A DNA stretch of 64,000 nt from Shewanella mangrovi (GCF_000753795.1 NZ_JPEO01000003.1:310001-374000); one strand, 5' to 3'; positions 16,868-26,602 are shown, counted from the stretch's first letter. Program-made: numbers and translations. The notes: generated by a model from the sequence alone, not told the origin.

Positions 16868-19849
16868 TTAACGCTCGACACGGTTACGGCCATTTTGTTT
16901 AGCGCGATAGAGGGCGCGATCGGCTTTGTTCAACAACTCGTCCATATCAACCGCATCATCACTACAGGCGACGCCGATACTGACGGTTATCTCAAGCTGT
17001 GGTGCTATATCGTTACAATCCATCGATGCAATGCGATAACGCAGCCGCTCACTCACTGCCAATGCCTGCTCTAAGGTAGTGGACGGCAACAACATTACAA
17101 ACTCTTCTCCGCCCCAACGGGCACACACATCAAATTCGCGGCAGTGTTGTTTGAGCTGCTGACCGAGTAGTTCAAGGGCAAGGTCCCCCGCCTCATGGCT
17201 GAAGTTATCGTTAATGCTTTTGAAATGATCGATATCCAAAAATGCTAACGCTAATGGCTGCTGACTACGCTTAGCTCGGCTAAATTCGCGTTCAAAGGTT
17301 TCATCAAAGGCACGCCGATTTGGTAAGCCGGTGAGTTCGTCCTGCATGGCTTGCTTTTCTAACGCAATCGCCTGACGACTCAGCTGTTCTAATAACGCCG
17401 ATTTTTCACTGTTGAGCTGCGCCAGATGATCCGTATGCCGCTGTAGCTCTTCTGTTTTTAATTCAACTTGTTGCAGCAGATTGGCACGGCTACGACGCAG
17501 TGAATAGGTACGCCACCATACAATAAGTACCACCCACAGAATCAACCCCAAAATAGCCAAATAAAGTGCCAACGAGGTTTGCCACCAAAATGGCAACTTG
17601 GTGATATTTAAGATTGCTGGCTTACTCCAGTCACCACTGGGGTTTTGTGCTTGGATCTGTAACTGGTATTCACCCGGCGCCAAGTTGGTAAATTCAATCT
17701 GATGCTGATTAGCGTTATCGCGCCACTGTTGATCAAATCCCTGCAAGCGGGTGCGGTAATGGATGCGTGAAGGCATGATGTAACTTAAGCCAGCATAACG
17801 CACCACCATCCGTTGTACGCCTGGCGCCATGGTAATCTTGTCATCCAGCAGTTGTTGCCTTTGCCCATCTAAAGTCAGACTTTCAATTTCCACATTTGGC
17901 GTATATTGGCTAAACAGATACAAACGGCTGGGGTCGACACGAGCAACGCCACGCGCAGTGGCCATCCATAAGCTACCATCGGTAGATTTGGCAATGGTAG
18001 GTGATGAGCCCCCATTTGCCTGAGCACTGACCATACCATCACTTTCACCGTAGAGAACCAGCGGCAACTTGGCGAGTTTCCCCTCCAGTACGGCATTGGC
18101 ATCCGCTTCACTGAAACGCAAAATGCCACGGTTACTGCTCATCCAGATATCGTCATGATCATCGATAAATACTTGGAAATACTTATCGAATGGCAGCCCC
18201 TTACTGCGCCCAATAATCCCGGTTTCACCGGTGGCAAGATTACGGCGCATCAAGCCCCTATCCGTTGCCGCCCAGAGTAACTGCTGTTTATCTTGATAGA
18301 AAAAGCCAAACGCATACTCGGCATTATCAAACTGCTGAATCGGGACATTTTCGAAATGATCACCTTCCCAAATGCTGATGCCAGTACCGGTACCCACCCA
18401 AATCTGCTTGCCGACCTGCGCTAATGCCACAATAAAGTTGCCCGGTAAGCCACTATCTGTGGTGATACTGCGTAGCTGGCCATTTTGCAAAATGGTCAGC
18501 CCCTGTGAAGTGCCCATCCATAAGGCGCCATCATCGGCTCGCAGAATAGCGCGCACTTCATTGGAGATGAGGCCGCGCTCGCGATCAAGCAGCAGCTCAA
18601 CCTCGCCATTTTTGTAAACGAACACCCCCGCGGTGTAGGTGCCGATATAGAGCGTGCCATCACTTTGTTGCTCAAGACTCAGAATCGATTGCTTAGGAAT
18701 AAGGTTTTGTACCACCTTGCCTGCCGCAATATCGTAGCGGCTCAGACCATTAGACGTACCAATCCAGATACTCTTGCCATCTTTATCAGCCAACACAGTG
18801 CGTACATAATTACCAGCAAGCCCTTGCTCTTCGGTGAGCGTTGAAAACGGCACGTCACGCAGTCTTAGTAAGCCACCATTGGTGCCAATCCAGATACTGT
18901 GTTCTTGATCTTCCAGCAGACTCAATACTCGGTTACGCGGCAGATCGCGGCCGGTTTCCAAGTGTTCCAACCCATAGGATTTGCTGTAACGATAAACACC
19001 GCGCTCAATCGTGCCAATCCACAAGCTACCTTGATGATCAAACATCAACTTGGAGACCGCGATGTTGGTCAGTTCAGGCATAAATTGCTGACATTGCGCC
19101 TCAACACAGCGCAGTAAACCAAATTCAGTAGCAAACAACACACCCTGTTTTGTGGGTAATACATCAAATACAGGTGCCGCCGGAATATCTTTATTTACCC
19201 GCAGTTGTTGCTGTTCAAAGACGACCACGCCTTTTGAGGTTCCGACCCACAACTGACCATCAGGATCTTTGACTAAGGCGTAAATAGAATTACTTGGTAA
19301 TCCAGTTTCCACGGTCCAATGTTCGCTGTGACCGTCGGCATATTCGCGAAACAGTCCATCGCCTTCGGTCGCCACCCATATGCTGCCGTCAGCTTCGGCC
19401 GCCATCGCGTTCACCAGACCGCCAACAGGCCGCAACGGCTGCCAATGATGATCTTTAACAGAGGTTAAACCGCCTCGTGAGCCCCCAATAATGAGTCGCC
19501 CATTGGCATCAACGTAGGAACTGCGCATCCCGGCATCGGGCAAACCTGTCGTATCATCGCGGCCGTAGACTTTAAATTCATTGCCATTAAACCGCGCAAT
19601 ACCTTCCCAGGTGGTGAGCCAGATGTACCCCTCTGGGGTCTGTGACAGACTATTTACTGTGTTGTGCGGTAAGCCATCGCGAGTGGTCCAGCTTTCTTGA
19701 AAGTAGCGATTAACCGGTTCAACCGCTTGCTTTACCTGATGCGCGGAGGCTGTGAAGCAGTGCAATATCACCATTGCACTGGCGAGGAAGGTTATGACCC
19801 TGTTTTGGGTTCTCAACGTAGTAACACCCTCAATTGGTGTTGATAACAC
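16868..19849 (-). CDS. Membrane sensor diguanylate cyclase (Reg_prop propeller, Y_Y_Y, GGDEF)
   Basis: This 993-residue protein is a likely c-di-GMP synthase. After a signal region come repeated propeller blades of the two-component-regulator type (for example DGLPHNTVNSLSQTPEGYIWLTTWEGIARF) over about residues 55-650, a Y_Y_Y domain (about 700-765, with YRTRLQGFDQQWRDN), one membrane helix (about 770-795), a coiled coil, and a GGDEF domain (about 830-990). The active site reads GGEEF and an inhibitory RxxD site (REFD) lies five residues before it, so catalysis and product inhibition look intact. The start is uncertain: GTG 19849, or a TTG 36 bp further in. It is convergent with flgN. Confidence 0.9.
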   Translation of the reverse strand: MLSTPIEGVTTLRTQNRVITFLASAMVILHCFTASAHQVKQAVEPVNRYFQESWTTRDGLPHNTVNSLSQTPEGYIWLTTWEGIARFNGNEFKVYGRDDTTGLPDAGMRSSYVDANGRLIIGGSRGGLTSVKDHHWQPLRPVGGLVNAMAAEADGSIWVATEGDGLFREYADGHSEHWTVETGLPSNSIYALVKDPDGQLWVGTSKGVVVFEQQQLRVNKDIPAAPVFDVLPTKQGVLFATEFGLLRCVEAQCQQFMPELTNIAVSKLMFDHQGSLWIGTIERGVYRYSKSYGLEHLETGRDLPRNRVLSLLEDQEHSIWIGTNGGLLRLRDVPFSTLTEEQGLAGNYVRTVLADKDGKSIWIGTSNGLSRYDIAAGKVVQNLIPKQSILSLEQQSDGTLYIGTYTAGVFVYKNGEVELLLDRERGLISNEVRAILRADDGALWMGTSQGLTILQNGQLRSITTDSGLPGNFIVALAQVGKQIWVGTGTGISIWEGDHFENVPIQQFDNAEYAFGFFYQDKQQLLWAATDRGLMRRNLATGETGIIGRSKGLPFDKYFQVFIDDHDDIWMSSNRGILRFSEADANAVLEGKLAKLPLVLYGESDGMVSAQANGGSSPTIAKSTDGSLWMATARGVARVDPSRLYLFSQYTPNVEIESLTLDGQRQQLLDDKITMAPGVQRMVVRYAGLSYIMPSRIHYRTRLQGFDQQWRDNANQHQIEFTNLAPGEYQLQIQAQNPSGDWSKPAILNITKLPFWWQTSLALYLAILGLILWVVLIVWWRTYSLRRSRANLLQQVELKTEELQRHTDHLAQLNSEKSALLEQLSRQAIALEKQAMQDELTGLPNRRAFDETFEREFSRAKRSQQPLALAFLDIDHFKSINDNFSHEAGDLALELLGQQLKQHCREFDVCARWGGEEFVMLLPSTTLEQALAVSERLRYRIASMDCNDIAPQLEITVSIGVACSDDAVDMDELLNKADRALYRAKQNGRNRVER

Positions 19850-20305
19850 GCATCTCAGTCACGAGGCGAGCGGACAGCGTTATCAAAGCACGTGCTAGCA
19901 TTGTTCTCATTTGCGGACATATTGATGTAATTCGCGGCGACCGTGTTGCTGTCAATAAGCGTCCTTGTTAGCCGTCGCGGCGAATGTCCCTATTGGCGAA
20001 CATTACACAATTTCCTAACAAGTTCAAAGTAGTAAAAAGATTGAAATGAAAAATAAACGTGTTAAAAAACAATTGCTGCAGTGCGACTCACTTTACCATT
20101 GACCGCAGAAAGCCTGCTGCTGAAACAGTTATATTCAGCGTTGTTGCGAGTCGCAAACAATTGTGTTCATCCCCCAGAGGATCGCGCTCCGTGGCCTCAT
20201 GAACTAAGCGCAGCTTATTTAAACGGCAAGCGTTATTTCAGCTTCTATACTTAGCAGTGAGTCAGCGAAGGGATTCCAGACGTATTTCACCATTGGGGGA
20301 GACAG
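19850..20305. other. 456-bp intergenic region with two dyads
   Basis: No gene is seen. Two inverted repeats stand out. ATTCGCGGCGACCG (19930-19943) pairs with CCGTCGCGGCGAAT (19972-19985) at 12 of 14 positions. ACAATTG (20069-20075) plus TGCGACTC (20082-20089) pair perfectly with GAGTCGCA (20148-20155) plus CAATTGT (20158-20164). The flanking cyclase genes are divergent, so both promoters should lie here. Confidence 0.45.
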
Positions 20306-21907
20306 ATGCTACTTCAGTCAAAACTACGTAAACGATTATTGCTTGCGGTAGCGGCGGCTTTTATTTGCATCTTTTCATTGCAAGCCATCATTCGTTACGT
20401 CTGGACACTTCCGCAACTTGATCAACTGGCGCATTACAACGATAAACTGGATGTACAACGCGTTAATAGCCATATCAACCAATTGATTATGCTCAATAAA
20501 AACTTTGCCTACGACAACGCTGTTTGGGATGAATCCTACTTGATGGCGAACACCAATAATGCACAATGGTTTCAGGATAACTATTTCACCAAGCAGACGT
20601 TTTCACATCAAATTGTCAACGGCATCTATTTTTATAACGCTAAGGGTGAGCTCATCACAGGTATGAGCGCCAGCCACCATTTTGAGAAAATGGTAACCCC
20701 GGAGTTTACCGAACCTAAACTGTATAATTCACTACTGATTAAACCGCAGGACGTCGAGCAAAATAACTTTATGCCACTGGTCAAAGTACGTTTTGTCGAT
20801 GTCCTTGGCAGACCTGCCGTAGTCACCAGTCAGAGCATTGCGCCAACCAACGAATATGGTCCCAGTGCCGGCACTATGTTGTTATGGCGCTACGCAGATG
20901 AACAATTTACTGAATTGCTTGCCCCTTATGACAAGGATGATATCGAGATCCACAAAGGGCTTGAGTTAGCTAATATTTTTAAGCATCTATCGAGTGAACT
21001 TGGCAGCGACAGCAACGACCCAATTGTATATAAAGGCCGCTTGTTTATCGGCGTTCGCGATGTCTATGGTAATCCTTTGCTGGCTTTTTCTATTGTGCAA
21101 AGTCCGCGGCTGTACAACCAAGAGATGTTTGATGTGTCGATGTTAGCCGGTTTATTGATGGCCATGTCGATACTACTGCTGTTCTATTGGTTTATCAGCG
21201 TGCGCATGATCCAACCAGTAATAAAAATGCTGAAAACGGTAAGCTATGTATCACTCACCAATGATTATTCGCTACGCACCAAACTCTCAGGCAGCAGTGA
21301 ACTGCATCGCCTCGGGCACCTTATCGACCAGTTACTCAGTGTGGTCGAACATCAACAACAAACATTGCACCAACAGAATGAACGCTTAGAACAACTGAGC
21401 AATACCGATCCACTGACCGGTCTGGCAAATCGGCGCTATCTGGACAGCTATCTTGATACCCTGTCATCCCATAAAGCCAACCAGCAACTGCCACTATCGT
21501 TACTGGTCATCGATATCGATTTCTTTAAATCATTTAACGATACCTTTGGCCATAGCCAGGGCGACCGAGTATTAAAACAGGTGGCCACAGCACTGGTACA
21601 ACTGACCCATGGTGCCACCGATTTAGTCTGTCGCTTTGGTGGAGAAGAGTTTGTCGTGGTGTTGGAAAATACCGATAAAGATAACGCAGCTCACGTGGCT
21701 GATAATCTTTGCCGCGGGATTGCCGATTTGAAAATAGCGCACGGCGGTAAGAACGCCGCAGACTATGTAACTATTTCAATTGGGGTCGCAACGAAAGAAG
21801 CTACCGCAGCTATTGATACACAGAAATTATTCGAACTGGCCGATGAGGCGCTCTATCAAGCTAAACATCAAGGGCGCAACCGCTTCATTACGGCGAAAGT
21901 TGCCTAA
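20306..21907 (+). CDS. Membrane diguanylate cyclase with CHASE4-like sensor
   Basis: This 533-residue protein is probably a c-di-GMP synthase. An N-terminal membrane helix (about residues 10-32) is followed by a periplasmic CHASE4-like domain with the YDNAVWDESYLM motif (about 72-83), a second helix (about 278-300), a HAMP-like linker and a GGDEF domain (about 365-530). The active site is GGEEF. The inhibitory site is not conserved: GATD stands where RxxD is expected, so feedback inhibition may be absent. GGGGGA lies 6 bp before ATG 20306. It is a single gene, divergent from the 993-residue sensor. Confidence 0.92.
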   Translation: MLLQSKLRKRLLLAVAAAFICIFSLQAIIRYVWTLPQLDQLAHYNDKLDVQRVNSHINQLIMLNKNFAYDNAVWDESYLMANTNNAQWFQDNYFTKQTFSHQIVNGIYFYNAKGELITGMSASHHFEKMVTPEFTEPKLYNSLLIKPQDVEQNNFMPLVKVRFVDVLGRPAVVTSQSIAPTNEYGPSAGTMLLWRYADEQFTELLAPYDKDDIEIHKGLELANIFKHLSSELGSDSNDPIVYKGRLFIGVRDVYGNPLLAFSIVQSPRLYNQEMFDVSMLAGLLMAMSILLLFYWFISVRMIQPVIKMLKTVSYVSLTNDYSLRTKLSGSSELHRLGHLIDQLLSVVEHQQQTLHQQNERLEQLSNTDPLTGLANRRYLDSYLDTLSSHKANQQLPLSLLVIDIDFFKSFNDTFGHSQGDRVLKQVATALVQLTHGATDLVCRFGGEEFVVVLENTDKDNAAHVADNLCRGIADLKIAHGGKNAADYVTISIGVATKEATAAIDTQKLFELADEALYQAKHQGRNRFITAKVA

Positions 21908-22149
21908 AGTTCAACCGGTGCACTACCCTATTTCTGGGGCGCAACCCACGTATCCCCCACAGATATAGTTCTAAAAATTAGAAAGATATCTCCGATATTT
22001 AGCTGTTGTGGAAAACATAATCGAAACTAATATAGTTAGCGAACGACGGCGGTGTTCATTGCGCCTACTCTCGAGCATCGTCGTCACCCGAATGACTTTT
22101 ATTGGCCAGTCAACGCACGCTAGGCCACAAGGATAAGCGAGGCTTTAAT

Positions 22150-22728
22150 ATGAAATCTTGGAAAAACATGACTCTGGGTTTGGCTCTGGTTGGCGTCTCA
22201 AGCTTGAGCAGTGTAGCGATGGCGGCAACTTACAACATCGATCCTACTCACACCAGCGTAGTAGCATCTTGGAACCACTTTGGTTTTTCAAACCCAACTG
22301 CTGATTTCAGCGGTGTTACTGGTACTTTGGTATTTGATGAAAAGTCACCTGCCAAATCATCAGTATCAGTCACTATCCCAGTGAAAACTGTAGATACTCA
22401 TGTTAAAGCGCTGACTGATGAATTCATGGGCAAAGATTACTTTGACGTTGCAGCACATCCAGAAGCGACTTTCGTCAGTGACAAAGTAACTAAGACTGGC
22501 GATAAAACTTACGACGTCAGCGGTAAAATGACCATCAAAGGCATCACTAAAGAAGCTCTGTTGAAAGTGACCCTTAACGGCCAGGGTGAACACCCAATGA
22601 AGAAAGTGCCAGCTGTAGGTTTTGACGCAGTTACCACTATCAAACGTTCTGACTATGATATGGCGAAATACGTGCCATACGTGAGCGACGAAGTGACACT
22701 CCGCATCACCACTGAAGCAACTGAATAA
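22150..22728 (+). CDS. YceI-family periplasmic protein
   Basis: YceI proteins are periplasmic lipocalin-like barrels that bind polyisoprenoid-type lipids; the physiological role is unclear. ATG 22150 is preceded by AAGCGAGG. A Sec signal peptide (cleavage after AMA, residue ~24) leads to the family start ATYNIDPTHTSVVASWNHFGFSNP. Later hallmarks are FMGKDYFDVAAHPEATFVSDKV and KMTIKGITKEALLKVTLNG. At 192 residues it is standard. It is followed by a terminator, so it is monocistronic. Confidence 0.96.
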   Translation: MKSWKNMTLGLALVGVSSLSSVAMAATYNIDPTHTSVVASWNHFGFSNPTADFSGVTGTLVFDEKSPAKSSVSVTIPVKTVDTHVKALTDEFMGKDYFDVAAHPEATFVSDKVTKTGDKTYDVSGKMTIKGITKEALLKVTLNGQGEHPMKKVPAVGFDAVTTIKRSDYDMAKYVPYVSDEVTLRITTEATE

Positions 22729-22752
22729 GCATTAGCATCACGCTAATCCAAT

Positions 22753-22784
22753 CAACGCCCGCTGCATGCGGGCGTTGTTATTTA
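22753..22784 (+). terminator. Terminator after the yceI-family gene
   Basis: A perfect 10-bp stem (CAACGCCCGC / GCGGGCGTTG, loop TGCAT) is followed by TTATTTAT, 24 bp after the stop. Confidence 0.85.
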
Positions 22785-22874
22785 TGACAAAAAATAATAT
22801 CTGTAGCCACTTCTGTTACCCCAGCAACGGCGCTATGCTGCCGCACATCACGCCAAGTTGCCCGGAGAGTAGCT

Positions 22875-24752
22875 TTGCATAAATTACAGTTTCCCCCAGA
22901 ACCTTTTGGCACCTTATTAGGGTATGCTCCCGGCGGTGTCGCCATCTATTCCAGCGATTACGACTCCGTAAAACAACAGCAAGTCGACAAACCCAGCGAT
23001 TATCGCAGCTATATTGGCAATGAATATATGGGTTACAAATGGCAGTGTGTTGAGTTTGCTCGTCGCTGGCTTTATCTCAACCGTGGCTTAGTGTTTACCG
23101 ATGTACCAATGGCATATGATATTTTTGCCATTCGCCATTTGCGCCGTGTCGAAGACGATGCCTTACTACCATTGCAAGCCTTTGCCAACGGCGGCAAACG
23201 GCCACCTGAGGCCGGCGCTATCCTAATCTGGGCCGAAGGTGGCGAGTTTGAAGTCACCGGCCATGTGGCGATTATTACCGAAGTGCTTAACGATTGTGTG
23301 CGTATTGCCGAGCAAAACCTCGAACATTGCAAACTGCCCTTGGGACAACAGTGGTGCCGAGAGCTCAAGCTTGAAATCAGTCCCGAGCAAAACTACCGCA
23401 TCATCGAAGGCTATCCTGATACCCGCATTTTAGGCTGGATGATTCAAACTGAAGATGCCACCAATGCCGAGCCTGCACATTGGGTGAACCCTGCGCTATT
23501 TGATATCAACTCTCGAATGATGCCTGCGCCGATAGCAACCGCAGAATGGCTTAATCCACAACAGCCATTACAGGCGGCATTTATCCGGGCGATGAATGGC
23601 CATTTCCTCACGGAGAATATTGCCGAGCAAACACGCTACTTCAGGATGTCAGCGACCGCCGAGCGCGAACTTATCCGCGCCACCAATGAATTGCATTTAA
23701 TGTATCTGCACGCAACAGAGCAAGTGCTGCGCGATGATAACCTGCTGGCTCACTTCAACATTCCCAAAGTGTTGTGGCCACGGCTCAAACGCTCATGGCA
23801 AAGTCGGCGCCATCAGATGATCAGTGGCCGTTTTGACTTTTGCATGACGGCCAAGGGGCTCAAAGTGTATGAATATAATGCCGATTCCGCTTCTTGCCAT
23901 ACCGAAGCCGGCTTAATTCAAGGCTTATGGGGTAAGGCGATTCATTGTGAAGATGGAGAGGATGCCGGCGCTGATCTGTTGTCGGCGATGACGGAAGCCT
24001 GGCGTCATAGCGGCGTCACTGGCTTAGTGCATATTTTACAGGATAAAGATAAAGAGGAAGATTACCACGCCCAGTTTATGCAACAAGCGATGGCAAATGC
24101 CGGTATCGAAAGTCGTATTATTCGCGGTCTTGACTCACTGCGTTGGAATGCCAGTGGTGAAGTCGTTGATGCGCAGGGAAATGTGATCACATGTGTGTGG
24201 AAAACATGGGCGTGGGAAACCGCACTCGATCAAATTCGCCACGAATGCGAAGACGACCTCAACGCGCCACCAATCCGCACAGGCGCGCCAGAGCAAGCAG
24301 TACGCCTAATCGACGTATTATTGCGGCCAGAAATGCAAGTTTATGAACCACTGTGGACCTTAATCCCCAGCAACAAGGCAATTACCCCAGTATTGTGGCA
24401 ATTGTTCCCAAATCATCGTTATCTGCTCAATGCGAGTTTTGAACTGACAGATGATCTTATCGCGCACGGTTATGTGCGTAAGCCGATTGCGGGTCGGTGC
24501 GGTGACAACGTTAGTCTAATCGATAAACATGACAGTATCCTCGGTGAAACCGATGGGCGTTTTGGTGAACAAGACTGTATCTATCAGGCATTATGGCGCC
24601 TGCCGCAGATAGATAAATATCGCGTACAGATCTGTACCTTTGCGCTTGGTGGCAGCTATGGCGGCAGTTGCATCAGAGTCGACGATTCGTTGATTATCAC
24701 CACCGACAGCGACTTACTACCGTTAAGAATTGTTGATGATAACGAACTGTAG
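22875..24752 (+). CDS. gss: Bifunctional glutathionylspermidine synthetase/amidase
   Basis: The enzyme joins glutathione to spermidine with ATP (C-terminal synthetase) and hydrolyses the product (N-terminal CHAP amidase). The 625-residue product follows E. coli Gss closely along its length: PFGTLLGYAPGGVAIYSSDYDSV at the N-terminus, the amidase cysteine in KWQCVEFARRW (about residue 58) with histidine in TGHVAIITE, then the ATP-grasp part with KVYEYNADSASCHTEAGLI, VWKTWAWETA, and LNASFEL to GYVRKPIAGRCG. The start is TTG 22875, with GGAGAG 8 bp upstream. It stands alone and ends in a strong terminator. Confidence 0.97.
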   Translation: MHKLQFPPEPFGTLLGYAPGGVAIYSSDYDSVKQQQVDKPSDYRSYIGNEYMGYKWQCVEFARRWLYLNRGLVFTDVPMAYDIFAIRHLRRVEDDALLPLQAFANGGKRPPEAGAILIWAEGGEFEVTGHVAIITEVLNDCVRIAEQNLEHCKLPLGQQWCRELKLEISPEQNYRIIEGYPDTRILGWMIQTEDATNAEPAHWVNPALFDINSRMMPAPIATAEWLNPQQPLQAAFIRAMNGHFLTENIAEQTRYFRMSATAERELIRATNELHLMYLHATEQVLRDDNLLAHFNIPKVLWPRLKRSWQSRRHQMISGRFDFCMTAKGLKVYEYNADSASCHTEAGLIQGLWGKAIHCEDGEDAGADLLSAMTEAWRHSGVTGLVHILQDKDKEEDYHAQFMQQAMANAGIESRIIRGLDSLRWNASGEVVDAQGNVITCVWKTWAWETALDQIRHECEDDLNAPPIRTGAPEQAVRLIDVLLRPEMQVYEPLWTLIPSNKAITPVLWQLFPNHRYLLNASFELTDDLIAHGYVRKPIAGRCGDNVSLIDKHDSILGETDGRFGEQDCIYQALWRLPQIDKYRVQICTFALGGSYGGSCIRVDDSLIITTDSDLLPLRIVDDNEL

Positions 24753-24770
24753 CTCTGTAGCCTAAAACGC

Positions 24771-24801
24771 AAAAAGTCCTGCAAATGCAGGACTTTTTTT
24801 T
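24771..24801. terminator. Bidirectional terminator between gss and the UPF0114 gene
   Basis: AAAAAGTCCTGCA / TGCAGGACTTTTT forms a perfect stem with a 2-nt AA centre and an 8-T run on the plus strand; A-runs on the other side make it suitable for the convergent gene too. Confidence 0.9.
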
Positions 24802-24816
24802 CGGTCAATTCGCTCG

Positions 24817-25326
24817 CTAGTGCTTACCACCGCGGTCGGCAATCGCATCTGTCAGCGCGAACAGCACGCCAGACACCACAAATGTCAGGTGAATACCCAC
24901 CTTCCATCCCAGCGCGGCATTACTTAACGAATCAGACTCGATAAATGACTTCAACAACTCAACGGCAGAGATTGCCACAATGGCACCAATCAGCTTGAGC
25001 TTGAGGTCAGAAAAGCTGACTTTGCCCATCCAACCGGGACGGTCTTCATGATCACCGATCGCCATTTTCGAGACAAAGTTTTCATAGCCACTGAATGCAA
25101 TAATCAGCAACAAACTCGCCAACAAAGCACTGTCCACCAGCGTCAAAATACTGATGATAGGGTTTTCCAACGAGCCGGTAATAACCCCAGCCATCAGGTT
25201 ATACAACTCTTTGCAAAACTTAATCAGTAGCGCTACCACCGCAATCATCAAACCGAAGAAAAATGGCGCCAACATCCAACGCGCACGAAATAACAGATGT
25301 TCTAGTGTGGTTTCCAACTTCGACAT
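24817..25326 (-). CDS. UPF0114 (YqhA-type) inner-membrane protein
   Basis: This 169-residue membrane protein is of unknown function. The start MSKLETTLEHLLFRARWMLAPFFFGLM and the blocks ENPIISILTLVDSALLASLLLIIAFSGYENFVSK and WMGKVSFSDLKLKLIGAIVAISAVELLKSF are those of the YqhA family. Four hydrophobic helices are seen (about 20-38, 60-80, 105-125, 138-158). ATG 25326 with AAAGG upstream is chosen over the in-frame GTG 25332. Confidence 0.93.
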   Translation of the reverse strand: MSKLETTLEHLLFRARWMLAPFFFGLMIAVVALLIKFCKELYNLMAGVITGSLENPIISILTLVDSALLASLLLIIAFSGYENFVSKMAIGDHEDRPGWMGKVSFSDLKLKLIGAIVAISAVELLKSFIESDSLSNAALGWKVGIHLTFVVSGVLFALTDAIADRGGKH

Positions 25327-25636
25327 ATTCACAACACCTTTAGCAAAAGACTTATGTAAACAACCAGCTCATCATCTCTGATCTGGCATTTTTCAGCAAG
25401 CAGGCCAATGAAATAATGCGTTAATAACGACAGAGAACTGTATGATTTAAAATCGAAATGTGTAATTCGTGTGTTTTTACCGCAACGATACGATAAAGAA
25501 TAGAAAGGCTGTGTAAAAAAGAGCTGTGGCGACCTTCAGCCACTAAAGAAAGGCAATGGTAGGCGATAAACAGATGGGCGTTGGCGCGACGGCATCCGCA
25601 CCGGAGTGAATAGGGGATGCCGCGCAGACCAACAAG
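25327..25636. other. 310-bp intergenic region, no gene seen
   Basis: It holds the upstream region of the UPF0114 gene and the 3' region of qorB. A dyad CGGCATCC (25590-25597) / GGATGCCG (25615-25622) lies 15 bp past the qorB stop but has no T-run on the minus strand, so it is at most a weak transcript end. Confidence 0.4.
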
Positions 25637-26485
25637 TTATAATACCGCTTTAATACTGTCGGTAATGGCAGTTGTTGGGCGGCCAATCAAGGCTGATAAC
25701 TGATGACTGTCATCAAACAGGCCACCTTTGGCAGCACCTGTTTCTGAGTTACCCAGCACCGCAGCAAATGGACCAGGAACACCAACTTGCTCAAGTAGCG
25801 CCACATAGTCAGCTTCACTCAAATTACGATATTCCACGGTTTTACCGCTAGCATCGCTAATCGCTTGGGCAAATTCGCTCAGTGTAAAAGCATTATCGCC
25901 AGCAAGTTCGTATACTTTGCCCGCCTGATTTTCGCTGGTCAGTACTTTAGCCGCAGCTTCTGCATAATCTTGGCGAGTTGCGGTCGCCAAACGTGCATCA
26001 CCCGCACAACCAAAGACCGCACCATGTTCGATAGCACCGGCAACGCCCATAGTGTAGTTTTCGCTATACCAGCCATTGCGTAACAACACCGCAGGAATAC
26101 CACTCTCAGCAATATAAGCTTCTGTGGTTACATGCTCTTCAGCCAACACCAAAGGCGACACATCTGCATGCAGTAAGCTGGTATAAGCCAACAGACTGAC
26201 ACCTTCCGCTTTCGCCGCATCAATAACCGCTTTATGTTGTGGCGCACGTTGACCCACTTGATCTGATGAGATCAACAGCAACTTATCCACGCCCGCAAAC
26301 GCCGCCTTTAAGGTCTCAGGCTGGGTATAATCCGCATGACGAACTTGTACGCCTTTCGCTTTTAAATCAGCGGCTTTGGCTTCATTTCTCACAGCGGCCA
26401 CAATCTGCTCGGCAGGAACAGTTTTCAATAACGCTTCAACAACCAAATGGCCCAATTGTCCTGATGCACCAGTAACAGCAATCAT
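25637..26485 (-). CDS. qorB: NAD(P)H:quinone oxidoreductase, NmrA-type (QorB/YtfG)
   Basis: This is a predicted cytosolic NADPH-dependent quinone reductase of the atypical short-chain dehydrogenase class. The Rossmann motif VTGASGQLGHLV is at residues 4-15. Other QorB features are LLAYTSLLHAD (about 100-110) and LRNGWYSENY (about 136-145). The length, 282, is the usual one. GGAG precedes ATG 26485. It is divergent from an HxlR regulator, the same pairing as ytfG-ytfH in E. coli, which suggests redox or electrophile-responsive control. Confidence 0.93.
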   Translation of the reverse strand: MIAVTGASGQLGHLVVEALLKTVPAEQIVAAVRNEAKAADLKAKGVQVRHADYTQPETLKAAFAGVDKLLLISSDQVGQRAPQHKAVIDAAKAEGVSLLAYTSLLHADVSPLVLAEEHVTTEAYIAESGIPAVLLRNGWYSENYTMGVAGAIEHGAVFGCAGDARLATATRQDYAEAAAKVLTSENQAGKVYELAGDNAFTLSEFAQAISDASGKTVEYRNLSEADYVALLEQVGVPGPFAAVLGNSETGAAKGGLFDDSHQLSALIGRPTTAITDSIKAVL

Positions 26486-26523
26486 AATCTTCTCCTAACT
26501 CACAATATTTGAAAGTGCGTTTT

Positions 26524-26553
26524 TTGTGGTAAAACGCCGTTGAGAGATATAAT
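26524..26553 (+). promoter_or_regulatory. Candidate sigma-70 promoter of the HxlR regulator
   Basis: TTGTGG, 18 bp, TATAAT, placing the transcript start near 26560 and about 43 nt before the gene. The -10 is a full consensus match. Confidence 0.6.
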
Positions 26554-26573
26554 ATGCCCAACACAAACTTTTA

Positions 26574-26598
26574 GTAAGTACATACAAAAAGGTAAGTA
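26574..26598 (+). promoter_or_regulatory. Direct repeat, possible HxlR operator
   Basis: GTAAGTA occurs at 26574-26580 and again at 26592-26598, 18 bp apart (nearly two helical turns), between the promoter and the regulator start. Tandem operator sites in a divergent regulator region would suit a dimeric winged-helix protein controlling itself and qorB. The second copy overlaps the ribosome site region. Confidence 0.45.
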
Positions 26599-26602
26599 TA
26601 AA

